The position numbers and the translations under genes were made by a program. A stretch of 64,000 bases of DNA from Luoshenia tenuis. Its GTDB lineage: Bacteria > Bacillota > Clostridia > Christensenellales > GCA-900066905. Where the stretch lies: NCBI RefSeq assembly GCF_014384745.1, contig NZ_JACRSO010000003.1, positions 248,001 through 312,000 on the forward strand, written 5' to 3'. This document shows, one piece after another, positions 41,394 through 48,692 of the stretch (position 1 is the stretch's first letter; each line of letters opens with the position of its first letter). Under the pieces are notes generated by a model. The model was not told where the DNA came from, ran no database searches, and saw nothing but the letters and a program-made list of their open reading frames with translations.

Positions 41394-42548
41394 ATGGCAC
41401 TGGATTTTGACCGCGTGATCGAGCGCCGGGGCACGGACGCCGCCAAATTTGCCGGCCTGGCCCAGGAGTATGGCAGGGAGGATGTGATTCCGCTGTCGGT
41501 GGCGGATATGGACTTTGCGGTCTTCCCGCCGATCCTTGAGGCCATGCAGGCCCGGCTTTCGCAGGAGATATTTGGATACCATACCCTGGAGGAGCCGGCT
41601 AAAGAGGCGGTATGCCGCTGGTATGCGGCGCGGCATGCCCTCAAAGTCGCCCCGGAAGCGGTGGCGATGCTGACCAACGTGGTCTCCGGGTTCAACCTGG
41701 GGGTGCAGGTCTTTTCCCAGCCCGGGGATCAGATCGTGGTACAGCCGCCGGTATACGGCCCCTTTTATCTAGGCCCCCAGCATGATAGGCGGGTGGTGCA
41801 CAACCCCTTAAAAAAGGTGGGGGACAGCTGGAAGATGGATTTTATCGATCTGGAGCGGCATTTTAAAGCGGGCGCCAGGGTGATGATCCTGTGCAACCCC
41901 CATAACCCGGTGGGGCGCAGCTGGCGCCCGGAGGAGCTGGGGCAGCTAGCCAAGCTGTGCCAGCAATACGGGGTGTTGGTGCTGTCCGACGAGATACACG
42001 GGGACCTGACCATGCCGGATTACCGGCATACCCCGATTCTGTCAGTCCCCGGGATGGAGCAGCATGCGATCCTTTTTTCCTCGGCATCCAAGACCTTTAA
42101 CCTGGCGGGGTTGAGCACGGCCTTTGCCGTCATCCCGGACGAGGGGCTGCGCAAGCGCTTTACTGATGCGCTGCGCGTAGTACACGCGGGCAGCAACATT
42201 TTTGGCCTGGTGGCGCTGCAGGCCGCCTTTGACCGGTGTGGCCCGCTGCTGGACGAGCTGCTGCAATACCTGCATGAGAACCTGCATAGGACTTGCGTGC
42301 GGATCAATGCCATCAGCGGTCTACACACCCGCATGCCGGAGGCCACCTATCTGCTTTTTATCGACTGCGCAGGGTTGGGCGTACAGGACCCCCACAGGCT
42401 GATCGCCCAGGCGGGCGTGGGGCTGAACAAGGGCAGCTTTTTTGGGGAGGACTACAGCCAGTATGTGCGGATGAACGTAGCCTCGCCCCGGCCGGTGCTG
42501 ATGGAGGCGCTGGACAGGCTGAGCGCGGGGCTGGTTCGGAATCGATAG
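41394..42548 (+). CDS. MalY/PatB-type aminotransferase (cystathionine beta-lyase)
   Basis: The start at 41394 has AGAAGGG about 11 bases upstream. The 384-residue pyridoxal phosphate enzyme has the MalY layout: IPLSVADMDFAVFPPI at the start, CNPHNPVGRSW, LSDEIHGDL (the Asp that binds the cofactor) and SSASKTFNLAGL with the Schiff-base lysine near 230. Members cleave cystathionine or cysteine to pyruvate, ammonia and a thiol. It is separated from the peptidase gene by 100 bases and from the PHP gene by 22. Confidence 0.93.
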   Translation: MALDFDRVIERRGTDAAKFAGLAQEYGREDVIPLSVADMDFAVFPPILEAMQARLSQEIFGYHTLEEPAKEAVCRWYAARHALKVAPEAVAMLTNVVSGFNLGVQVFSQPGDQIVVQPPVYGPFYLGPQHDRRVVHNPLKKVGDSWKMDFIDLERHFKAGARVMILCNPHNPVGRSWRPEELGQLAKLCQQYGVLVLSDEIHGDLTMPDYRHTPILSVPGMEQHAILFSSASKTFNLAGLSTAFAVIPDEGLRKRFTDALRVVHAGSNIFGLVALQAAFDRCGPLLDELLQYLHENLHRTCVRINAISGLHTRMPEATYLLFIDCAGLGVQDPHRLIAQAGVGLNKGSFFGEDYSQYVRMNVASPRPVLMEALDRLSAGLVRNR

Positions 42549-42570
42549 GACGATAGGGAGGTTGAATACG

Positions 42571-43284
42571 ATGGAACCACAGAATATATATAAGGTAGAG
42601 CTGCATGCCCATACCGATGAGACCAGCCTTTGCGGGCACGTACCGGCGGCTGGCCAGGTGGAACTTTATCTGAAGGGCGGCTACCAGTGCCTGGTGTTGA
42701 CGGATCACTACTTTCCGGACTTTTTTACCAAGTTTTATCCGGGCAAAAGCTGGGATGAGTATGCCGATATGCTGCTGGCCGGATACCGGGCAGCTAAAAA
42801 GGCGGCCGAGGGCACGGCGTTGACCGTTTTGCTGGGCTTTGAGCTGCGCTCCTATGAGGGGATGGAGGACTTTCTCTGTTATGGGATGACCGAGGAGGAC
42901 GTGTACCGGTATCCCATGATCTGCCAAAAATCCGTCAAAGATATGTGCGACTTTGCCCACGAAAAGGGTTGGTTGATCAACCAGGCCCACCCGTATCGGG
43001 ATGACTATGCGCAGCTCCACCCGGTCAAGGATCCGACGCTGATCGACGCGGTGGAGGTGTATAACGGGACCCCGTATGTGCACAATCACAACGAGCTGGC
43101 GCTGGAATGGGCGCGCAAGCACCATGTGCCTGCGCTTTCCGGCTCGGACGCACACCGGGATTACGGCGCTTGCCGGGGCGGCATCGCCTTCCCATATCCG
43201 ATCTACTCCTCTCAGGCATTGATCGAGGGCATTAAAAAGCAGGATTATACCCTGCTGCGCACCCAGGACGAGATGCAATATTAA
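42571..43284 (+). CDS. PHP-domain metal-dependent phosphoesterase-like protein
   Basis: AGGGAGG lies nine bases before this ATG, and 237 residues follow. Metal ligands appear as HAHTDE (His12, His14), then TDHYF, GFELRSYEG, INQAHPYR, and SGSDAHRDYG near the end. These are the PHP motifs shared by histidinol phosphatases and phosphodiesterases. The substrate is unknown. The gene is followed after 21 bases by a GH172 enzyme, so a role in sugar phosphate release is possible. Confidence 0.88.
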   Translation: MEPQNIYKVELHAHTDETSLCGHVPAAGQVELYLKGGYQCLVLTDHYFPDFFTKFYPGKSWDEYADMLLAGYRAAKKAAEGTALTVLLGFELRSYEGMEDFLCYGMTEEDVYRYPMICQKSVKDMCDFAHEKGWLINQAHPYRDDYAQLHPVKDPTLIDAVEVYNGTPYVHNHNELALEWARKHHVPALSGSDAHRDYGACRGGIAFPYPIYSSQALIEGIKKQDYTLLRTQDEMQY

Positions 43285-43305
43285 AGAGAAATAGGAGGGA
43301 AGCTT

Positions 43306-44469
43306 ATGCCGCTTTACGAGCTGTCAAACGCGGTCCGCCGCTGCCAGAATTTTGAATACCGTAGCGACCGGCCGGGCGACGGCGCCCGGGAAAACCGGGG
43401 CTTTAAAGGCCACGCGTATGACCGGCTGCCCGCGGGCGAGCGGGTGACGCTGCTGGATGCTGCCGGCCCGGGCGTGGTGGATCATATCTGGATCACCTTT
43501 AAAAACCGGGAGGAGATCGCCCCGGCGCATTTGCAGCGGGCGCTGCGTCTGGAGGCCTATTGGGATGGGGCAAAGACCCCGGCTGTGGCCTGCCCGTTGG
43601 GAGATTTTTTTGGCGGCGCCTTTGGCGAGGCGGTTTCCTTTGAAAACGAGCTGTTCTCTTCGCCGGGGGGCAAGTGTTTTAACTGCTTTATTCCTATGCC
43701 GTTTTTAAAGCGGGGGCGGATTGAACTGGTCAACGAATCGGATGAGGATATCAACCAGCTCTTTTATACGGTCAATTACCGCAAGCAGGCGCTGGAGGGC
43801 GAAAAAATCGGCTATTTCCACGCCTATTGGTCCCGCACCATGCCCCCGGTGGGGCAGGATGTGACGATCCTGCCGCAGGTAGAGGGCGCGGGCCGCTTTT
43901 TGGGCTGTGCCATGCAGGTGGCGACTCACCCGCGCTATGGCGGGGCCTGGTGGGGCGAGGGCGAGGTAAAGGCTTTTATCGATGGGGACGGAGATTATCC
44001 CTCCTGGCTGTGTACGGGGACGGAGGACTATCCGGCTACCGCCTGGCTGCTTAACCCCTTTGCCCACCGGTATACCGGGTGCCTGTTGTGCGACGAGGCG
44101 GGGGGACGCTTCCAAATCTACCGGCTGCACGTGCCGGACCCGATATATTTTAACCAGCGCATCCGCGTGCAGGTCCAGCAGATTGGCGGCTGGCAGCGCG
44201 AGAAGCTAAAAGAACTGTTTACGCCGCAAAACCAGCCCCAGGTGATAACCGCGATCAACATGCAGGATGGTTCCTGGCGCAACGCCTTTGCGCCGGAGCA
44301 GACCCTTTCCCTGTTTGACGAGGACATCCCCGGGGACAGCTGGATGAACTTTCTGCGCCAGGACGACTGGGCCTGTACAGCCTGGTTTTATCTGGACCGG
44401 CCGGAAAATGGCCTGCCCGCTTTGCAAGCCTACCCGGAGCGGAACCAGAGCCTGTTTGAAAAACAATGA
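43306..44469 (+). CDS. DUF2961/GH172 family protein
   Basis: The 387-residue protein belongs to DUF2961, now GH172, whose characterised members act on fructofuranose or arabinofuranose in difructose anhydrides and arabinans. Recognisable segments are GPGVVDHIWITF near the N-terminus, LGDFFGGAFGE with an acidic residue, NCFIPMPF, the proline-rich AYWSRTMPP, and GDGDYPSWLCTGTEDYPATAW in the barrel. There is no signal peptide. The GTEDY acid is the usual catalytic candidate. PHP, GH172 and MalY are adjacent on the same strand, and a terminator closes the group. Confidence 0.88.
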   Translation: MPLYELSNAVRRCQNFEYRSDRPGDGARENRGFKGHAYDRLPAGERVTLLDAAGPGVVDHIWITFKNREEIAPAHLQRALRLEAYWDGAKTPAVACPLGDFFGGAFGEAVSFENELFSSPGGKCFNCFIPMPFLKRGRIELVNESDEDINQLFYTVNYRKQALEGEKIGYFHAYWSRTMPPVGQDVTILPQVEGAGRFLGCAMQVATHPRYGGAWWGEGEVKAFIDGDGDYPSWLCTGTEDYPATAWLLNPFAHRYTGCLLCDEAGGRFQIYRLHVPDPIYFNQRIRVQVQQIGGWQREKLKELFTPQNQPQVITAINMQDGSWRNAFAPEQTLSLFDEDIPGDSWMNFLRQDDWACTAWFYLDRPENGLPALQAYPERNQSLFEKQ

Positions 44470-44482
44470 GGCTGTAAAGCAA

Positions 44483-44513
44483 AAGCCCCCGCCAAACGCG
44501 GGGGCTTTTCTAG
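44483..44513 (+). terminator. Terminator after GH172
   Basis: AAAGCCCCCGC pairs with GCGGGGGCTTTT around a short loop. Confidence 0.85.
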
Positions 44514-44533
44514 ACGAGATGGCCCAAAAGTGT

Positions 44534-44738
44534 AAAAAAAAAGGCGATCTCCTCAGCCAAATGCTGATGGTTCACGCCAATGAAGGGGGGACAAAATCAA
44601 ATCTCACCGCGCCGGCCGAGCCGGACAGGGGCGAGAAGGCGTAAGGCCCGAGAGCCGAACGCGCTCCCCCAACGGATGCCAGGCATCGAGGGGGAATCAT
44701 TTGCAAACAAACGAAACAAACGTTCGTTTTTCCTTTGC
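44534..44738 (-). ncRNA. Candidate stand-alone structured RNA (about 205 nt)
   Basis: On the minus strand a perfect TTGACA and a TATGAT with a 17-base spacer (44745-44773) should start a transcript near 44738. It ends in GGCG...CGCC (44543-44578) followed by nine T. Between them the RNA folds into a 5' hairpin (GCAAA and AAACGAA with their complements), a strong CCCCC/GGGGG hairpin enclosing GATGCC/GGCATC, and a CCGG-TCG-CCGG hairpin. No reading frame with a start site is present, and no minus-strand gene follows for more than 10 kb. The size is right for 6S RNA, but I could not show its central bulge. A 3' untranslated RNA derived from aroK is excluded by the new promoter. Confidence 0.5.
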
Positions 44739-44744
44739 ACGCTT

Positions 44745-44773
44745 ATCATACGATATTTGTCGAATCCTGTCAA
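44745..44773 (-). promoter_or_regulatory. Promoter of the candidate minus-strand RNA
   Basis: The minus strand reads TTGACA, 17 bases, TATGAT. It lies downstream of aroK on the same strand. Confidence 0.75.
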
Positions 44774-44894
44774 CAGAAGGCGAGGCATTTCACAAAAGTT
44801 TCACAATTATGTGACAAAGAAACTTCACATTCCTGTTTGTTTTAAGCGTTTTGGCGATATAAAAGGCATATAATCAGCCAATATAGCCGAATGT

Positions 44895-45434
44895 TCAGTT
44901 TTGTGTGCGCATTTGAGCACAGGCCATCCCCAGCGCTGCGCACAGCGCCTGCACGGTTTGCTCCAGCGTTTGTCCTGCGCAATCCACCGTTAAATCCGCA
45001 TATTTCTCATACAAGGGGATGCGGATGCGGTACAGGTCCGCAAGGGTCTGCCCCGGGCCCATGGCGATGCCTCGGGTGGCGATATTTTGCACCCGCCGCT
45101 GGATTTCATCTAAGGGCAAGCGCAGATAGACCACTTTGCCGCCTTTTTTAAGGTGGGCCATGGCCTTTTCGCTGTACACCGCGCTGCCCCCGGTGGCGAC
45201 GACCTGGCCGCCGGGAGCGACGGTCAACAGGGTCTGCTCCTCCTGGCGCAAAAAGGCGTCGATCCCATCCTGATCGACGATCTGCTGCAACAGATGCCCA
45301 GAATGGGCCTGCAGCAACAGGTCGGTATCCACAAAGCCGCGCCCAAGGGCTTTGGCCAATAGCACGCCTACGGTACTCTTGCCGCAGCCTGGCATGCCGA
45401 TGAGTACGATATTCTCCTGATCTGTCGATTGCAT
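44895..45434 (-). CDS. aroK: Shikimate kinase
   Basis: Shikimate kinase phosphorylates shikimate in aromatic amino acid synthesis. The start at 45434 follows GGGGAGGG by about five bases; a longer frame has no such site. The 179-residue P-loop protein shows IGMPGCGKSTVG (Walker A), the DTD motif in GFVDTDLLL that binds shikimate, and VVATGGSAVY for the second contact. RIPLYEKYAD at the C-terminus is the adenine-binding loop. It stands alone, without other aro genes. The 110-base leader is very GC-rich with possible hairpins. Confidence 0.95.
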   Translation of the reverse strand: MQSTDQENIVLIGMPGCGKSTVGVLLAKALGRGFVDTDLLLQAHSGHLLQQIVDQDGIDAFLRQEEQTLLTVAPGGQVVATGGSAVYSEKAMAHLKKGGKVVYLRLPLDEIQRRVQNIATRGIAMGPGQTLADLYRIRIPLYEKYADLTVDCAGQTLEQTVQALCAALGMACAQMRTQN

Positions 45435-45578
45435 ATTACCCTCCCCTATAAACAGCAAGCCCTTGCGCTTAAAGCGCGGAAACCCTGCCAATATGCGGCC
45501 GCAAAACCCCGCCCGGCAGGGACGGGGGCGCGGAACCGGCAATGGCCGCCCATTATTATACCATATATTTGGGCAGGC

Positions 45579-45604
45579 AAAAAGGCGCCTTACAGCGCCT
45601 TTTG
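45579..45604 (-). terminator. Terminator of the MerR-type gene
   Basis: AAAAGGCGC pairs with GCGCCTTTT; the minus strand continues CCTTTTTG. Confidence 0.6.
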
Positions 45605-45613
45605 AAGTGCCCG

Positions 45614-46387
45614 CTATTCGGCCTTTGCGCCAGCCTCTTGCACGAAAATGGCAATGGCCTGCTGCATAAACGCCGCTAGCCCGGGTGCGAACCGCTCATA
45701 ATAAGCGGTAAACCGCGGATCGCAGGCGTACATCTGGCCCAGGCCCGCGTACATCTCGTAGGTATAATGGATGCCGAAGTGCGCGTTGAGGTAGGCGTAG
45801 TGCCGCGCGATGGCGGCCTGGGTCTCCTGCGCGCCCGCGCCCTGGGGCATGCAGGCGGCAATGGCGGCTGTTATCGTCTCGCCCTCCTGCATCATGGCCT
45901 GGTATTGCGTTTTGTTGAGCTTGGACAGGGCGGCGTTGCTTTGATCCACTGCCTTATCGCCATATTTTTGGCGTATCTCACGGCCATAGTTTTGTTCGTT
46001 TTTCTGGGCGGCCGCCTGGCCGAGGCCCTCGAATCGTTCCTGATCGGACATGATTTCTCCTCCTTTCCATTCTTGCAGGGTCCTGTCGATATTGCCGATC
46101 AGCTTTTCCAGCGCCGTTAGCTTGCGGCATAGCGATTGGCGGTGGCAAAGCAGGGCGGCGGCCCGGTCAAACTCCGGGTCGTCCAGCAGCAGGGCGATCT
46201 CCTTTAGGGGGATGCCCATCTGCCGGTAAAACAGGATCTGCTGCAGGCGGGCGACCTCGGACGAGCCATACCGGCGGTAACCGTTTGGCAAGCGCTCCGG
46301 GCATAGCAGCCCCAGGCTGTCGTAGTAGCGCAGCGCCCGCTCGCTGACGCCCGAGAGCTTAGACAGGCCTCGTACGGTATATTCCAT
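45614..46387 (-). CDS. MerR family regulator with TipAS-type sensor domain
   Basis: The 257-residue protein starts with the MerR winged helix (about 1-70: YTVRGLSKLSGVSERALRYYDSLGLL) followed by a coiled coil (about 75-115). The C-terminal 140 residues, from about ERFEGLGQAAAQKNEQNYGREIRQKYGD to AFMQQAIAIFV, match the TipAS domain, which binds thiopeptides and other small molecules. Ligand-bound TipAL activates promoters with an unusually long spacer. The gene's own promoter has a 19-base spacer with a dyad, so it is probably autoactivated. A drug-response role is inferred. No efflux gene is adjacent. Confidence 0.9.
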   Translation of the reverse strand: MEYTVRGLSKLSGVSERALRYYDSLGLLCPERLPNGYRRYGSSEVARLQQILFYRQMGIPLKEIALLLDDPEFDRAAALLCHRQSLCRKLTALEKLIGNIDRTLQEWKGGEIMSDQERFEGLGQAAAQKNEQNYGREIRQKYGDKAVDQSNAALSKLNKTQYQAMMQEGETITAAIAACMPQGAGAQETQAAIARHYAYLNAHFGIHYTYEMYAGLGQMYACDPRFTAYYERFAPGLAAFMQQAIAIFVQEAGAKAE

Positions 46388-46412
46388 CTTTCGTTCGCCT
46401 CCTGATAATAGA

Positions 46413-46443
46413 ATTGTAAGGGATGACGTAGCGTCAAGGTCAA
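46413..46443 (-). promoter_or_regulatory. MerR-type promoter with 19-bp spacer and dyad
   Basis: On the minus strand TTGACC and TACAAT are 19 bases apart, the stretched spacer that MerR proteins correct. The inverted repeat TGACG-CTA-CGTCA (plus strand TGACG-TAG-CGTCA, 46424-46436) is centred in the spacer, as expected for a MerR operator. Confidence 0.72.
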
Positions 46444-46454
46444 GGGTTTTTAAA

Positions 46455-46481
46455 TAAAAAAGCGGCGCATCGCGCCGCTGG
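46455..46481 (-). terminator. Terminator of the ribbon-helix-helix gene
   Basis: AGCGGCGC pairs with GCGCCGCT; the minus strand then reads TTTTTTATTT. Confidence 0.8.
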
Positions 46482-46496
46482 TATCAGATTCAGAAA

Positions 46497-46676
46497 TTAC
46501 GCTTCGGGTTTATTGGAAGGATCGATCATATGGTCGAGCGCGTAACGGCAGCACTGTGCCACCAACGCGTTCATGGATATTTTGTGTTCGGAAGCGCATT
46601 TGGCCAACTCTTCAACCAGCGTTTTGTTGAGCCGAAAGGTTTTATTCACAAACTCTTCGCGCTTTACCTCAAACAT
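46497..46676 (-). CDS. Small ribbon-helix-helix (Arc/MetJ-like) protein
   Basis: This 59-residue gene runs from ATG 46676, with GAGG seven bases upstream. It begins MFEVKREEFVNKTFRLNKTLVEELAKCASEHKIS and continues MNALVAQCCRYALDHM. The alternation of an N-terminal strand (KTFRLNKTLVEEL) and helices with MNALVAQ matches the ribbon-helix-helix fold, small DNA-binding dimers and type II antitoxins. No toxin gene is adjacent; the gene on the other side (46790) is divergent and cysteine-rich. It has its own terminator. Confidence 0.75.
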   Translation of the reverse strand: MFEVKREEFVNKTFRLNKTLVEELAKCASEHKISMNALVAQCCRYALDHMIDPSNKPEA

Positions 46677-46697
46677 GCCCTATCCTCGTTTCGCTTA

Positions 46698-46726
46698 TTT
46701 ACAAATATTATACTGCTCATTATAAT
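46698..46726 (+). promoter_or_regulatory. Promoter of the cysteine-rich small gene
   Basis: TTTACA (46698-46703) and TATAAT (46721-46726) with 17 bases between them; the transcript starts about 57 bases before the ATG. Confidence 0.6.
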
Positions 46727-46789
46727 TGCTATATACACCATAAAATTGCACTGTGATTAAAGAGCGTAAATGAACTGGAGGCGTATGAC

Positions 46790-46951
46790 ATGCGCTGTGA
46801 CAATTATTTTTGTGCTTATTGGCGCGAGGGTCACTGCATATCAAAGGAGATCGCCCTAAATATTCAGGGTATCTGTCAGGAATGTATCTACATAGAATTT
46901 CCAGATAAAGTGCTGGAAGAGAATAGAAAAAAGACGCTGGAGCATCTATAA
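46790..46951 (+). CDS. Very small cysteine-rich protein
   Basis: The 53-residue product starts MRCDNYFCAYWREGHCIS and has five cysteines (3, 8, 16, 29, 32), with CQECIYIEF in the middle and a charged tail KVLEENRKKTLEHL. GGAGG lies eight bases upstream. The spacing of cysteines suggests a zinc or iron site. I recall similar unnamed short proteins in Clostridia, with no function. A hairpin that serves the convergent lysA gene follows. Confidence 0.7.
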   Translation: MRCDNYFCAYWREGHCISKEIALNIQGICQECIYIEFPDKVLEENRKKTLEHL

Positions 46952-46984
46952 AAAACGGGCAAGCTTAAATGCTTGCCCGTAAAG
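46952..46984 (-). terminator. Terminator of lysA
   Basis: ACGGGCAAGC pairs with GCTTGCCCGT around TTAAAT; the minus strand then reads TTTTTATAG. Confidence 0.8.
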
Positions 46985-46997
46985 CCATAAGCGAATT

Positions 46998-48284
46998 TTA
47001 CAACCGCCCATTCTCGTCCTTTTGCAAGGCCTCATCCAGCAGGTGGGTAAAATCGAAAGTGGCAAAGTAATCCCGCGGGGTCTCGGCCCGGCGGATGAGC
47101 GTGGCCTGTCCGTCCGCGCCCAGCAGCACCTCGGCTGAGCGCAGGCGGCCATTGTAGTTATAGCCCATGGCAAAGCCGTGCGCGCCGGTATCGTGTATAA
47201 CGACCAGATCGCCGATCTCCGTCTTGGGCAGCATCCGGTCGATAGCGAACTTATCGTTATTCTCGCACAGCGAGCCGGTCACATCATATTTGTGGTCGCA
47301 GGGCGCAGATTCCTTGCCCATGACGGTGATGTGATGATAGGCGCCGTACATGGCCGGCCGCATGAGGTTGACCGCGCTGGCATCCAGGCCCAGATAGTCT
47401 TTATGGGTCTTTTTCTCATGGATCACCCGGGAAATCAGGTACCCGTGGGGCCCGGTCATAAACCGGCCAAGCTCGGTATTGATGGACACCTGGTGCAGCG
47501 GCGAGGGGACGATGACCTCTTCATAGGCCTTTTGCACGCCCGCGCCGATCTTGAGGATATCCGCGCCCGGCTGATCCGGCAGGTAGGGGATGCCCACGCC
47601 TCCGGAAAGGTTGATAAACGTTACCCGGCCGCCGGTTTCCTCGTAAAGCTCCACCGCGGTCTGAAAAAGCAGCCGGGCCAGCGCCGGATAATAGCTATCA
47701 TCGGTGGTATTGCTGGCCAAAAAGGCGTGCAGGCCAAACTCTTTTACCCCTAAGGCCATCAGCTTTTTAAACCCTTGGGTCAGCTGGGAGCGGGTAAAGC
47801 CGTATTTGGCCTCGCCGGGGTTACCCATGATGGTATTGCCCAGCTTAAAGTCCCCGCCGGGATTAAAGCGGCAGCTGATCTTGTGGGGGATGCCGCCGTT
47901 TTCCTTTAAAAAATCGATATGGCTGATATCGTCCAGGTTCACCGTGCCGTCCAGTGCGCGGACCTTGCGAAAATCCTGGGCGGGCATATCGTTGGCGGAG
48001 AACATGATCTCCCCGCCGGCAAAGCCGCAGCTCTCGGCCAGCATCAGCTCCGTATAGGAGGAGCAATCCACCCCACAGCCCTCTTCGCGCAGGATCTTCA
48101 AAATAAAGGGGTTGGGCAGGGCCTTGACGGCGAAAAACTCCTTATAGCCCTTATTCCACGCAAAGGCTTTGTGCAATTTGCGCGCCGTATCGCGGATGCC
48201 GCGCTCATCATACAGATGGAAGGGCGTGGGATACTGGGCGACGATTTTCTCCAGCTGTGCTTTTGTAAAAGGTACCGTCTTCAT
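46998..48284 (-). CDS. lysA: Diaminopimelate decarboxylase
   Basis: LysA removes a carboxyl group from meso-diaminopimelate to form lysine. The 428-residue enzyme has the alanine racemase-like barrel with FFAVKALPNPFIL (pyridoxal-lysine near Lys54), VDCSSYTELMLA, FINLSGGVGIPYLPDQPG, INTELGRFMTGPHGYLIS and the C-terminal barrel with CENNDKFAIDRMLPKTEIGDLVVIHDTGAHGFAMGYNYNG. Those blocks include the catalytic cysteine and glutamate. It is monocistronic. A related decarboxylase (e.g. of other diamino acids) is possible because of the shortened CGVDCSS motif, but LysA is most likely. Confidence 0.88.
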   Translation of the reverse strand: MKTVPFTKAQLEKIVAQYPTPFHLYDERGIRDTARKLHKAFAWNKGYKEFFAVKALPNPFILKILREEGCGVDCSSYTELMLAESCGFAGGEIMFSANDMPAQDFRKVRALDGTVNLDDISHIDFLKENGGIPHKISCRFNPGGDFKLGNTIMGNPGEAKYGFTRSQLTQGFKKLMALGVKEFGLHAFLASNTTDDSYYPALARLLFQTAVELYEETGGRVTFINLSGGVGIPYLPDQPGADILKIGAGVQKAYEEVIVPSPLHQVSINTELGRFMTGPHGYLISRVIHEKKTHKDYLGLDASAVNLMRPAMYGAYHHITVMGKESAPCDHKYDVTGSLCENNDKFAIDRMLPKTEIGDLVVIHDTGAHGFAMGYNYNGRLRSAEVLLGADGQATLIRRAETPRDYFATFDFTHLLDEALQKDENGRL

Positions 48285-48455
48285 TCTCTTTAGCTCCTTG
48301 CCTGGTGCAAAGCCCCGTATATTATAGAAGGGCCTTCTCCTATGATGGGGTTTATTTTAAAGGGTTTGGCCGTGCGTGTCAATCATCTTTACGCGCCCGT
48401 AAGATAAAAACCGGCATTTTTTCGCCATTTTTACGGTCACAGGGCCGCAGGCGAA

Positions 48456-48484
48456 TTGACAAGATACGCAAAAAAGATTAAGAT
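48456..48484 (+). promoter_or_regulatory. Promoter of the thiamine operon
   Basis: TTGACA (48456-48461) and TAAGAT (48479-48484) are 17 bases apart; the TPP aptamer begins about 15 bases later. Confidence 0.65.
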
Positions 48485-48496
48485 AAATAAAATTGA

Positions 48497-48586
48497 ATTT
48501 TGCGGGGGGACCATTGGTTGAGAAGGCGTAAGAGCCTGACCCTTTGAACCTGTCAGTTAAGACTGTCGTAGGGAAGCAAACATTTG
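48497..48586 (+). promoter_or_regulatory. TPP riboswitch (THI element)
   Basis: The aptamer contains GGGGGACC, a variant TTGAGA in place of CTGAGA, GGCGTAAGAGCC, then ACCCTTTGAACCTG, a CAGTTAAGACTG helix and CGTAGGGAAGC. These are the conserved TPP-binding segments in order. When TPP is bound, the terminator at 48614-48654 should form and stop transcription of thiC. Confidence 0.96.
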
Positions 48587-48613
48587 TTTAGGCCTTGGCC
48601 AAACGGATTATTT

Positions 48614-48654
48614 GCCGCTCATCTGCGAACCGCAGAATTGTGAGCGGCTTTTTT
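48614..48654 (+). terminator. Regulated terminator of the TPP riboswitch
   Basis: GCCGCTCA pairs with TGAGCGGC around an imperfect inner helix and is followed by TTTTTT. Confidence 0.85.
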
Positions 48655-48692
48655 GCATCCCCCCAGGCGGGCTTTAAAAAGGAGGAATTATG

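Noticed and set aside
46497..46676. Complete toxin-antitoxin pair
   Set aside because: The ribbon-helix-helix gene has no co-oriented toxin gene next to it.
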